DNA from: Dinghuibacter silviterrae
GTDB lineage: Bacteria; Bacteroidota; Bacteroidia; Chitinophagales; Chitinophagaceae
Direction of reading: 5' to 3'
NCBI RefSeq assembly: GCF_004366355.1
Contig: NZ_SODV01000002.1
Span: 1,838,768 to 1,902,767, forward strand
Length of the DNA stretch: 64,000 bases
Under the pieces are notes generated by a model, which had not been told where the DNA came from, did no database searches, and saw only the letters and a list, made by a program, of their open reading frames with translations. Both the position numbers and the translations under genes were made by a program. Below, piece after piece: positions 6,425 through 14,581 of the stretch. The first letter of the stretch is position 1; every line of letters starts with the position of its first letter.

Positions 6425-9058
6425 ATGACCCGATTAAAGCTTGCCGCCCTCGCACTGACATTGTCTTTTACACAATGTATCCGGGCCCAGACCCCCGTTA
6501 AGGAAATCATCGTCATTTTCAAAACCCATTTCGACATCGGCTATACCCATAGGGTCAAAGACATCGTGCATTATTACCGCACCGATATGATCGATCATGC
6601 GCTCACCATCATGGATTCGTCCCGGTCGTTGCCGGTGGAGCAACAGTTTAAATGGACCTGTCCGGGCTGGGTGATGGCCAAGGTGATGGAGCCCTGGCCG
6701 GGGCAGACGGAAGAGCGGAGGCAGAAGCTGGATGAGGCCTTTAGCAAGGGTCGATTCATCACCCATGCGATGCCTTTTACCATCGAAACCGACGTCTGTG
6801 AGCCGGAGGTATTGACACGCGGCCTGGTTTTCGCTTCAAGGCTGACAAGGCAATATCACCTGCCGCTGCCGATTGCCGCGAAGGTGACGGATATTCCCTC
6901 TCACTCGGGCGAGCTGGCCACGGTATTGGGCAATGCGGGGGTAAAGTTTTTGCACATAGGATGTAACTGGCCCAGTGGTTTTGTACAAACGCCCGGTCTT
7001 TTCTGGTGGGAAGGGCCGGATGGCTCCCGGGTGTTGACATTTTATTCAAGCATTTATGGGACGGCTGTCGGTCTCGGCTGGCCAAGCGATTGGGGAGGTA
7101 GTGATCACTTTGTGGGGCATGGATTGCTGCCGCCGGCTGATTGGCCCTATAAGGTCTGGCCGGCCATTTTTGTAACGCTGGACAACAGCGGCCCCCCGGA
7201 TGAGAAACAAGTGAAAGCGTTGTTTGAGGAGGCCAGGGCAAAGCTGCCGGGGGTAAAAATCCGGGTGGGGACGATGGATGATTTCGCGAGGGACATTCTT
7301 GCCGGACACCCCGAATTGCCGGTCGTAAAAAAGGAAATGCCCGATACCTGGATCCATGGATTCATGTCCGATCCGGGTGGTTCGGCACTGTCACGGGCGT
7401 CAGCTCCCTTACTAGCCGGGGATGAGCTATTGAATACGCAACTGAAGATATGGGGACTACCGGTGTCGCCTGTTGCCGATTCTATGGCGAAGGCGTATGA
7501 ATTGATGGCTTTGTACGCAGAACATACCTGGGGAAGCGCGAGGGACATTGAACAATATGGAGAGGAATTTAAAAAACTGCCTCCTTCAACCTACGCCGAT
7601 CTGGAAGCATCCTGGGAGGATAAAACCGATTATATCCGCCATGCCTGGCATATTGCCGATCAACTGAAGCAGGATAACCTCAGGTGGCTGGCGCACGAGG
7701 TAGCATGTGATCCAAACAGTGTCATAGTTTTCAATCCGTTGCCGTGGCAGAGAAGCGGTGTGGTGAATGTCAACGGCCAGTCGGTCCTTGTAAAAAATGT
7801 GCCCGCAAGTGGGTATAAAACGGTGAAGATACCGGACAAACCAAAGACAGCGACAGGTAATTTTATCGAGAATCAATACTATAAAATTACGTTCGATGTT
7901 GCAAGCGGCACTATACAGTCTCTGATGGACAAGCGTACCGGTCATGATTGGGCCGCTAACGTATCGGGGGTGCAAACAGGTCAATATTGCAATGAACGAT
8001 TCACCTTCGAACAAACGGCGCAGTATACGGAAGCATACCAGCAACGACGCGCCTGGAATGCCTTTGGTGCTAAAGGAGACTGGCTGCACCCGGGTATGCA
8101 CAAACCTGGTATGATTTCCGGTAAAGTCGTCCCTTACCGGATGGCGTCTCCTGTAGGTGGAAAGCTGAGCATTTATGTGGCTGGGCCGCAACAGACGGCT
8201 GTTTTGGACATGCCCGCCGATACGGCCCGGCATTTGCCCGCGTCGAGATTAAAGGTAACCTTGGTGGATGAGCAGCCTTATGTCGATATGGAGGTGACCA
8301 TTCTGGATAAAGCGAAGGACAATTGGCCGGAAGCCGACTGGCTGGCACTTCCGTTCCATATTAAAAACCCGGTCTTCAAGGTGTATCGTTCATTGGGCGT
8401 GATGGATCCCGGGATGGATATAGCAAAAGGAGCAAACAAGTACCTGTATACGGCAGGGCAGGGGGTTACCATGGCTGATGCGAGCGGTAACGGCATAGCC
8501 GTTTGCCCCCTGGATCATCCGCTGATCAGCCTGGATACACCCGGTTGCTGGAAATTTTCGCTTGATTTTATTCCCCGGAAGCCCGTGGTGTATGTCAATT
8601 TATACAACAACCAATGGAATACAAATTACCGGTATTGGTATCCCGGCACCTGGAGCTCCCGCATCAGGATCTGGACATTCAATAACCATACCCCGAAGGG
8701 GGGCATATTGCCGGTTCCTGCATTGGAAGCCCGTTATCCGCTTCAGGTAGCCGTTCCGGAAAACAGCACCGGCCAATTGCCCGGCGAACAAAGCGGGGTG
8801 GCGGTGTCACGGAAGGGGGTATTGGTGACGGCTTTTGGCGAAGACCCCGATGGCAACCCCGGTACCTTACTGCGTTTGTGGGAAATGACGGGCGTGTCCG
8901 GTGACATCAGGATTACCTTGCCGGGGTACCGGCATTTCACCAGTGCCACGCCAATAAACCTCCGGGGCGAAGTTGCCGGAAAGAAAATCCCCATAGTAAA
9001 TGGGCAATTTACTATGGGGATCAAAGCATTCGGTCCTGCCAGCTTTAATTTGCAATAG
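6425..9058 (+). CDS. GH38-like glycoside hydrolase (DUF5054 family), secreted
   Basis: 877 residues from ATG 6425, chosen because it begins with a clean signal peptide (MTRLKLAALALTLSFTQCIRAQ) and lies downstream of the promoter at 6362-6394. The N-terminal (beta/alpha)7-type domain opens with IFKTHFDIGYTH, the metal-binding His/Asp motif of alpha-mannosidase-like GH38 enzymes, and continues with a TIETDVCEPEVL segment that could provide the nucleophile Asp. A middle helical region (about 350-430) and a long beta-sandwich C-terminal half follow, the normal GH38 layout. The family is known mainly by sequence, so alpha-mannosidase activity is inference. The 3-prime end overlaps the convergent LamG gene by 14 bases and contains a perfect 15-bp inverted repeat. 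Confidence 0.82.
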   Translation: MTRLKLAALALTLSFTQCIRAQTPVKEIIVIFKTHFDIGYTHRVKDIVHYYRTDMIDHALTIMDSSRSLPVEQQFKWTCPGWVMAKVMEPWPGQTEERRQKLDEAFSKGRFITHAMPFTIETDVCEPEVLTRGLVFASRLTRQYHLPLPIAAKVTDIPSHSGELATVLGNAGVKFLHIGCNWPSGFVQTPGLFWWEGPDGSRVLTFYSSIYGTAVGLGWPSDWGGSDHFVGHGLLPPADWPYKVWPAIFVTLDNSGPPDEKQVKALFEEARAKLPGVKIRVGTMDDFARDILAGHPELPVVKKEMPDTWIHGFMSDPGGSALSRASAPLLAGDELLNTQLKIWGLPVSPVADSMAKAYELMALYAEHTWGSARDIEQYGEEFKKLPPSTYADLEASWEDKTDYIRHAWHIADQLKQDNLRWLAHEVACDPNSVIVFNPLPWQRSGVVNVNGQSVLVKNVPASGYKTVKIPDKPKTATGNFIENQYYKITFDVASGTIQSLMDKRTGHDWAANVSGVQTGQYCNERFTFEQTAQYTEAYQQRRAWNAFGAKGDWLHPGMHKPGMISGKVVPYRMASPVGGKLSIYVAGPQQTAVLDMPADTARHLPASRLKVTLVDEQPYVDMEVTILDKAKDNWPEADWLALPFHIKNPVFKVYRSLGVMDPGMDIAKGANKYLYTAGQGVTMADASGNGIAVCPLDHPLISLDTPGCWKFSLDFIPRKPVVYVNLYNNQWNTNYRYWYPGTWSSRIRIWTFNNHTPKGGILPVPALEARYPLQVAVPENSTGQLPGEQSGVAVSRKGVLVTAFGEDPDGNPGTLLRLWEMTGVSGDIRITLPGYRHFTSATPINLRGEVAGKKIPIVNGQFTMGIKAFGPASFNLQ
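8987..9021. repeat. perfect 15-bp inverted repeat inside the end of the DUF5054 gene
   Basis: Arms at 8987-9001 and 9007-9021 (first arm ATCCCCATAGTAAAT) are exact reverse complements with a 5-base loop GGGCA. The hairpin lies about 40 bases before the stop and encodes part of KKIPIVNGQFTMGIKAF. It is followed by ordinary coding sequence, not a T run. Confidence 0.9.
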
Positions 9059-9893
9059 GGCCGCTGCCTGTTTGAGCAGCCGGTTTAATGCTATTGGAAG
9101 TGACCTGGTAATTGCTGGCCAACTTCGCAATTTCATGGGGCGTGAGTACCCGGTTGTACAGCCGGATATTGTCCAATTTACCATTAAGGCTTTGCAGGTC
9201 CTGGTTCCACCAGGCGCCGATGACGATGTTGGAGCTTTGACAGCAGTTGGACACGCTTCCTGTACTGTGTGCACTGGAGATCAATTGGCCATTGACATAT
9301 ACCTGGATCAGCCCCTTGTGGTAGATGCCAATGACGTTATACCAAGCGCCCGGTACGGGAATGAATCCGGTTGAATCGACCTTGTTCAGCGCGTCGTTCG
9401 TTGCGTTGCCTTCGCATCCAACCGTCGTATCTTCGGTACCCATAGCCAGTTGAGTAGTGGGGCCAACTACACTACCTATGACAAAGTTGACGCCCTTCGC
9501 AACGGTGGGGTTTACCATGGCGATGTAATATTCCGGCCGGTTGTCGTTGACCATCACGCCAAAAGACAGCGAATAGGCCGTATCGAATTTGATGGAACCG
9601 TTATTGGTAACGATGACCCTTTCGCCGTTACCCGTAGCGCCAAATGCGTTGTTCGCATAGCCGTGGGCGTCATAGGTCAGGACGCTTCCGATGGCGGTCG
9701 TGGGGTTATTGTTGCCGCTGGAGTCGGCGATATTCCCGGAAAAAGGCAGATACAGCAACAGACCCTTGGTCAGGTTGACGGTGGTATCGGTCGTGGAGGT
9801 CGGGTTGGAGCTGCTTTTGGTGCAGGAGTTCACCAGGAATGCCGCCATCACGATAAGGATTCCGGAGAGTGCGGACAATTTCTTGTAAGTCAT
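9045..9893 (-). CDS. LamG-domain (concanavalin A-like) lipoprotein
   Basis: 282 residues from ATG 9893 (MTYKKLSALSG). A lipoprotein signal peptide ends in the lipobox VNSC followed by a Ser/Thr-rich linker, so the protein is lipid-anchored, probably facing outward. Residues about 50-260 are a LamG/pentraxin jelly roll: LLLYLPFSGNIADSSGN at the start, a YSLSFGVMV strand in the middle and LDNIRLYNRVLTPHEI at the end are characteristic. Such domains bind or surround carbohydrate but have no catalytic residues by themselves. A clear -7 box lies at 9938-9945, between this gene and the divergent SprB-repeat gene. An upstream in-frame start at 9983 was rejected because the signal peptide begins at 9893. 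Confidence 0.85.
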   Translation of the reverse strand: MTYKKLSALSGILIVMAAFLVNSCTKSSSNPTSTTDTTVNLTKGLLLYLPFSGNIADSSGNNNPTTAIGSVLTYDAHGYANNAFGATGNGERVIVTNNGSIKFDTAYSLSFGVMVNDNRPEYYIAMVNPTVAKGVNFVIGSVVGPTTQLAMGTEDTTVGCEGNATNDALNKVDSTGFIPVPGAWYNVIGIYHKGLIQVYVNGQLISSAHSTGSVSNCCQSSNIVIGAWWNQDLQSLNGKLDNIRLYNRVLTPHEIAKLASNYQVTSNSIKPAAQTGSGPIAN

Positions 9894-9937
9894 GGAGTTG
9901 TGGGGTTGAGGTTCAATTGATATAGGGGAACTTGCCC

Positions 9938-9945
9938 CAAAGATA
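9938..9945 (-). promoter_or_regulatory. -7 promoter box of the LamG lipoprotein gene
   Basis: The minus strand reads TATCTTTG, a full match to TAnnTTTG, 45 bases before the ATG at 9893. No good TTG was found at the usual upstream distance. Confidence 0.4.
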
Positions 9946-10053
9946 ATTAAATGGGGTGGATTGTAGCCACTTGTGTAAGGCAACTTCCAAGTATTACGAT
10001 ATCCCTTTTTTTCTTTCCTAAATACCTTGCACCCTGCTTATTAACCCGTAACT

Positions 10054-12837
10054 ATGAGAAAAAGCTTACCTCATGTGCTGCTCTGCCTTGTGCTGTCCCT
10101 TGCGGGCGTGTATACACTAAAAGCACAATGCCCTGCGTCCACCCCCCTTGTTATGAATTCGGTCACCACTACCGAAAGCCGGTGCCAGGCTTCCGGCACG
10201 GCGACCGTGTCCGCATCGGGTGGGTCAACGCCCTATACGTACAGCATCATTGCCGGTCCCACCTTGTCAGCACCGCAATCCTCGAATATATTGCAGTCGC
10301 TGGCACCGGGCACCTATACGGTGCAGGTCACCGATAATTGCAATACATCGGTGACCAGCTCTTTTACCGTTACCGGTACGTATGCGGTTCCGTCGGTGGC
10401 AATCAGCACACAAATGCCCTCCTGCCCGTCAAGCAGCGATGGTTCGATCACCATTAATATTACCAATGGCCGGGCGCCGCTGGCTTTTTCGCTGGTCAGC
10501 CCTTCGCCCGTCACCGCGGGTCCGCAGACCGGCAATGTATTTACCGGCCTGCCGGTCGGTACCTATACTTGTCAGGTCACCGATTCCTGCGGAAATTTCC
10601 AAACCAGGACAGTGGTGCTTACCAGCGCCAGCGCTGTGAATTTTTACAACGCCAACTTCTGGTACATTTCCTGCGACTCATTTGCTTACGCGGTAACGCT
10701 GAATGTAGCGTCCAGTTTCAAACCTCCCTACACCCTTACATTGCCGCTTCCGGGTGGCCAGGTCTTGACGCACGTGCTTACAAATCCCACGGTCGTGGGG
10801 GCCGGTTATATCATGGATACGTTCTATTTCAGGTATCATCATATCAACGGGGACAACGAAGTATTGACCATAACGGCTGCCGACGGTTGCGGGTCTTCCA
10901 ATACCACTGCCTATTTTATGGAAAACCTCAATATGCGTCCGACGCCCACGCTCGCCACGACCTGCGGTACGCAATATACCTATACATTTGACTATGACTA
11001 TGACAATGCGCTGCAACCTTCGACGCTGCATTGCGGCACCATTACGTATACATTGGTAAGCCCTTCCGGAACCGTGCTGGCCTCACAGCTCAATAATTCG
11101 ACCTTCAGCGGTTATCCTCCGGGTACGGGTTATCAAGTGATACGGCAGGATTGTTGCGAAAGAGACACGCTGTTATTCGACTGGGACACGGTACCGGCAT
11201 TTACGATAACCAATGCGTTCGTCTATAAGTATGCCACCTGTAAGGAAGGGACATCCGCCGTGGAATTGGAATTCTATCCGACAAACAGGACGGGGGACAT
11301 CGTGTTTGCCTCCGGTCCGCCTACGATGACCCTGGCCGACGGTACCACGCAAACCCTGACTTACCCGGATACGATCCACAACATATTGCTTGGAACCCTG
11401 GTCTATGTAAATTATTTCACGGTGGGCACCTATAAATTATATGTCAATACTGCTTGTGGAGAGACCGACAGCGTCACGGTAACGGTGGATTCTTCGGACC
11501 TGCGGCATTCTACGTTTTCGGCCCCGCTGATAAAGGGTTGTGCGGGTGCTAATAAAATCATGCTGAACGCCGCGTCGAATACGGTACTTAACGCTGCTCA
11601 CCAATACGGACATATCACGGTCAATACGTCTTATGATACGTATTTCGCCAATTCCCCATTTACCGATTCGATCGTGAATGTGCCATCGGGTACCACCTGG
11701 TATGCTTCGTTTCATTATCTGAATCCTTTCCAGCCGATCGTGTACCCTAATGACATGGCTACCTGGGGCTGCGACGCGATCAACGACACGATCGTGGTTC
11801 CCAGCTATACCCAGCCCGAATTTAATGCCTCGGCCGCCGTCGCCATTTGCGGCGCCACCCGGCAGGTGGCATTGCTGCCCGACAGCAGCACCGGTGTAAC
11901 GCCTTATGAATTCCAGATCGTCTCCGGCCCAACGACCACCGCGCTGCAAACAAGCCCGGTATTTTCGGGGATTTCAGCCGGTACGTATACCTTCCAGATG
12001 GTCGACGCCTGCGACAACAGCTTTTCCCGCAGCATTACCATCGATACCCTGACGGCACCCACGGTGGTGGCTACCGGGAGCACCTGCGTCGGTAGTGACA
12101 TGACGTTAACGTTGCCGGCCAGCCCTTTCTACAGCTATTCATGGCAGCTTCCCGACGGCAGCACCAGCACATCCAATACACTGGCTTTACATCCCGTGAC
12201 GGCATCCGATATCGGAACGTATACCATATCCGTCACCAGCGCCATAGGCGGCTGTACCAATATCACCACCGAATGGTTTTCGTTGAACTCCTGCCTGCCC
12301 TTGTTGGAAACGCTGCTCGGTTTCAGCGGCGAGTGGAATCAAGACAACATCAATCTGTACTGGCAAACGACCGACGAACTGAACCTGAGTTATTACATAG
12401 TGGAGCGAAGCACAGATGGATACACCTATACGCCGGTGCAACGGGTGACGGCCGGCGACGGATTGCTGAATAATTATACCGCAACCGACACCCATGTGCC
12501 GGAGGGGACGGTGTACTACCGGTTGCAGATGGTGAAATTCAACGGCCAGGTAGACTATAGCGGAATTATTTCTTTCAGTAAAGCGCAGACGCAGTCATAT
12601 AACGTTCATCCAACCCTGGTTACGGGAGATGTCCCGGTTACGGTGACTTGTCCGCGCACGATCAATAATACCTTTATACGGGTGATTGGTGTCGACGGCA
12701 AAGTATGGCTTACCGGCAGTATTCCCGCGGGGTCGACAGCCGGGAGCATCGATGTTTCCAGCCTGGCGAAGGGGATGTACTTCGTTGTTTTAATTAACGA
12801 CGGCAGGACGGTGGCGGCGAAGATCCTAAAACAATAA
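10054..12837 (+). CDS. SprB-repeat surface protein with T9SS type A sorting domain
   Basis: 927 residues with a signal peptide (MRKSLPHVLLCLVLSLAGVYTLKAQ). Two SprB-like repeats of about 80-85 residues follow (GTATVSASGGSTPYTYSI ... LAPGTYTVQVTDNC; GSITINITNGRAPLAFSL ... LPVGTYTCQVTDSC), with a further diverged copy near 590-670 (GISAGTYTFQMVDAC). An Ig-like part and a segment near 770-850 (YYIVERSTDGYTYTPVQRV) precede the C-terminal sorting domain (VIGVDGKVWLTGSI ... LAKGMYFVVLINDGR). This layout fits an adhesin or structural surface protein carried through the type IX secretion system and anchored or released at the cell surface. The many Cys residues could form disulfides. Confidence 0.87.
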   Translation: MRKSLPHVLLCLVLSLAGVYTLKAQCPASTPLVMNSVTTTESRCQASGTATVSASGGSTPYTYSIIAGPTLSAPQSSNILQSLAPGTYTVQVTDNCNTSVTSSFTVTGTYAVPSVAISTQMPSCPSSSDGSITINITNGRAPLAFSLVSPSPVTAGPQTGNVFTGLPVGTYTCQVTDSCGNFQTRTVVLTSASAVNFYNANFWYISCDSFAYAVTLNVASSFKPPYTLTLPLPGGQVLTHVLTNPTVVGAGYIMDTFYFRYHHINGDNEVLTITAADGCGSSNTTAYFMENLNMRPTPTLATTCGTQYTYTFDYDYDNALQPSTLHCGTITYTLVSPSGTVLASQLNNSTFSGYPPGTGYQVIRQDCCERDTLLFDWDTVPAFTITNAFVYKYATCKEGTSAVELEFYPTNRTGDIVFASGPPTMTLADGTTQTLTYPDTIHNILLGTLVYVNYFTVGTYKLYVNTACGETDSVTVTVDSSDLRHSTFSAPLIKGCAGANKIMLNAASNTVLNAAHQYGHITVNTSYDTYFANSPFTDSIVNVPSGTTWYASFHYLNPFQPIVYPNDMATWGCDAINDTIVVPSYTQPEFNASAAVAICGATRQVALLPDSSTGVTPYEFQIVSGPTTTALQTSPVFSGISAGTYTFQMVDACDNSFSRSITIDTLTAPTVVATGSTCVGSDMTLTLPASPFYSYSWQLPDGSTSTSNTLALHPVTASDIGTYTISVTSAIGGCTNITTEWFSLNSCLPLLETLLGFSGEWNQDNINLYWQTTDELNLSYYIVERSTDGYTYTPVQRVTAGDGLLNNYTATDTHVPEGTVYYRLQMVKFNGQVDYSGIISFSKAQTQSYNVHPTLVTGDVPVTVTCPRTINNTFIRVIGVDGKVWLTGSIPAGSTAGSIDVSSLAKGMYFVVLINDGRTVAAKILKQ

Positions 12838-12946
12838 AACCGGGAAATAATTACAACCAATCGGGAAGTATCCTCACCGCCTCCGCCTGGGTTTCGTGTG
12901 ATCTTTGTCTTGTCAAACACAAACAATCACACTAAATCAAAAAAAG

Positions 12947-13642
12947 ATGAAAACGGTAAAAAATGTAGTGCTCGTTCATGGTGCATTCGTCGATGGTTCC
13001 GGTTACAAAGGGGTTTATGAAAACCTGACCAGGCAAGGATATAATGTCACCGTGGTGCAAAACCCGCTCACGTCCCTGGCCGACGACGCCAAAGCCACCA
13101 AAATCGCCCTGGATGCGCAAGACGGCCCCGCCATCCTGGCTGGCCACTCCTGGGGCGGCGTCGTGATCACCGAAGCCGGTAATCACCCGAACGTGGCAGG
13201 ATTGGTCTATATAGCGGCTTTTCAACCGGACAACGGGGAGACCGCCCTGCAATGGTTTATGACTGCCCCGCCCGCACCGGAGAATGGGGTGCTCAACGCG
13301 GATGACAAGGGGATTGTATATTATGACAGGGCCAAGTACCACGCCGGTTTTTGCGGCGACGTGAGCAAAGAAGAGGCCGAATTTATGTGCGCCTCCCAGG
13401 GGCAATTTTATGGCGAGTGTTTTGTTACGCCGGTGACCGACGCGGCCTGGAGGAAGAAGCCGGCGTACGGCATCATCGCAACGGAAGACAAAAGCATCAA
13501 CCCCGACATCCAGCACGCCATGTACAAACGGTCCAATACCCAGGTGATCGAGGTCAAAGGCAGTCACGCCGTATATGTGTCGCAGCCCGATAAAGTGGCT
13601 GCATACATCGCCCACGCCGCCAAAGAACTGTCCGCCGAATAA
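12947..13642 (+). CDS. alpha/beta hydrolase
   Basis: 231 residues from ATG 12947 (MKTVKNVVLVHGAFVDGSG). The oxyanion-hole motif HGAFVDGSG is followed by the nucleophile elbow GHSWGG with Ser68, and the histidine lies in GSHAVYVSQP near the C-terminus (residue about 206). An Asp is expected in the ATEDKSINP segment. This matches the small esterase-like group often annotated as alpha/beta hydrolases of 230-240 residues; it is cytoplasmic and its substrate is unknown. The start at 12905 was rejected because the family begins at the first beta strand (NVVLVHG). A strong terminator follows directly, so it is probably a single-gene unit. Confidence 0.85.
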   Translation: MKTVKNVVLVHGAFVDGSGYKGVYENLTRQGYNVTVVQNPLTSLADDAKATKIALDAQDGPAILAGHSWGGVVITEAGNHPNVAGLVYIAAFQPDNGETALQWFMTAPPAPENGVLNADDKGIVYYDRAKYHAGFCGDVSKEEAEFMCASQGQFYGECFVTPVTDAAWRKKPAYGIIATEDKSINPDIQHAMYKRSNTQVIEVKGSHAVYVSQPDKVAAYIAHAAKELSAE

Positions 13643-13646
13643 AGAC

Positions 13647-13690
13647 GTAAGCCCCACCCGGTAAACAGGTGGGGCTTACCTTTTTCTTTC
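13647..13690 (+). terminator. intrinsic terminator after the alpha/beta hydrolase gene
   Basis: A perfect 12-bp stem (arms 13647-13658 and 13668-13679, first arm GTAAGCCCCACC) with a 9-base loop is followed by C and then TTTTTCTTTC. It ends transcription four bases after the hydrolase stop codon and before the AraC gene at 13703. Confidence 0.9.
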
Positions 13691-13702
13691 GTATTTTGTA
13701 TA

Positions 13703-14581
13703 ATGAAGCTGCATATAAAGGAGGAAAAAACGGGCGGAGAATTATTCCTTTTTAAGGACGAGCCGGCGTTTGACCGGTTATATTTTGCAAAGGACCGGTT
13801 CAATAAGTATTTTACGATTGCCTGGAATCCGGGGGCGCCGCAGGCGGTGACTATAGATGGAACGGAATATACGTTTCCTTCCCATTCCATGGTCACCCTT
13901 TTGTTTAACCAGTCTTTTAGCTTTGAAGACGCCTCCGGTATCATCGGCTGGCAATTTAACCGTGAATTTTACTGCATCATCGACCATGACAGCGAGGTGA
14001 GTTGTGTCGGGTTCCTGTTCAGCAGCACGGACCACCTTTTTGTTACACTGAACGAACAGCATCAGGAAAGACTGCAATTGCTGTCCGCTGTTTTCATCCA
14101 GGAATTCCGGACCAAAGACCATATTCAGCATGAAATGCTGCTGGTATTGTTAAAACGGCTCATCATCTATGTAACCGGGCTGGCAAAGTCATCTTACGCC
14201 CCGACGCCAAAGAACCAGGAAGACCGGTTCCATATTGTCCGCAAATTCAATTTGCTGGTCGAGATGCATTTTAAGACGGAGCATTCGGTTCAATTTTATG
14301 CAGAGCAACTTTGCAAGTCTCCTAAAACTTTATCCAATCTTTTTTCGATCTACAAACAGAAGACGCCGTCCCAGATCATCCAGGAAAGAGTGATCGTAGA
14401 AGCCAAACGTCTTTTGCGCTTTACAGACAAGTCGGTGAAGCATATCACGTTTGAGCTTGGTTTCGAGGACGTGGCCTACTTCTCCAATTTTTTCAAGAAG
14501 AATACCGGAATATCACCTTCGGACTTTAGGGGTTCCCCGGCTGCCAGCCTCCCCCCAACGCCACATACAGGTCTACAATAG
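13703..14581 (+). CDS. AraC-family transcriptional regulator
   Basis: 292 residues. The N-terminal 170 residues resemble a cupin-type sensing domain; the last 105 residues are a double helix-turn-helix (SVQFYAEQLCKSPKTLSNLF as first HTH, then the typical FELGFEDVAYFSNFFKKNTG as second HTH). The gene is separated from the hydrolase by a strong terminator, so it has its own promoter. It converges on the efflux operon, and its last 56 bases (14526-14581) are also the end of the RND-OMF coding sequence on the other strand. Regulation of that efflux operon is possible but not shown. Confidence 0.88.
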   Translation: MKLHIKEEKTGGELFLFKDEPAFDRLYFAKDRFNKYFTIAWNPGAPQAVTIDGTEYTFPSHSMVTLLFNQSFSFEDASGIIGWQFNREFYCIIDHDSEVSCVGFLFSSTDHLFVTLNEQHQERLQLLSAVFIQEFRTKDHIQHEMLLVLLKRLIIYVTGLAKSSYAPTPKNQEDRFHIVRKFNLLVEMHFKTEHSVQFYAEQLCKSPKTLSNLFSIYKQKTPSQIIQERVIVEAKRLLRFTDKSVKHITFELGFEDVAYFSNFFKKNTGISPSDFRGSPAASLPPTPHTGLQ

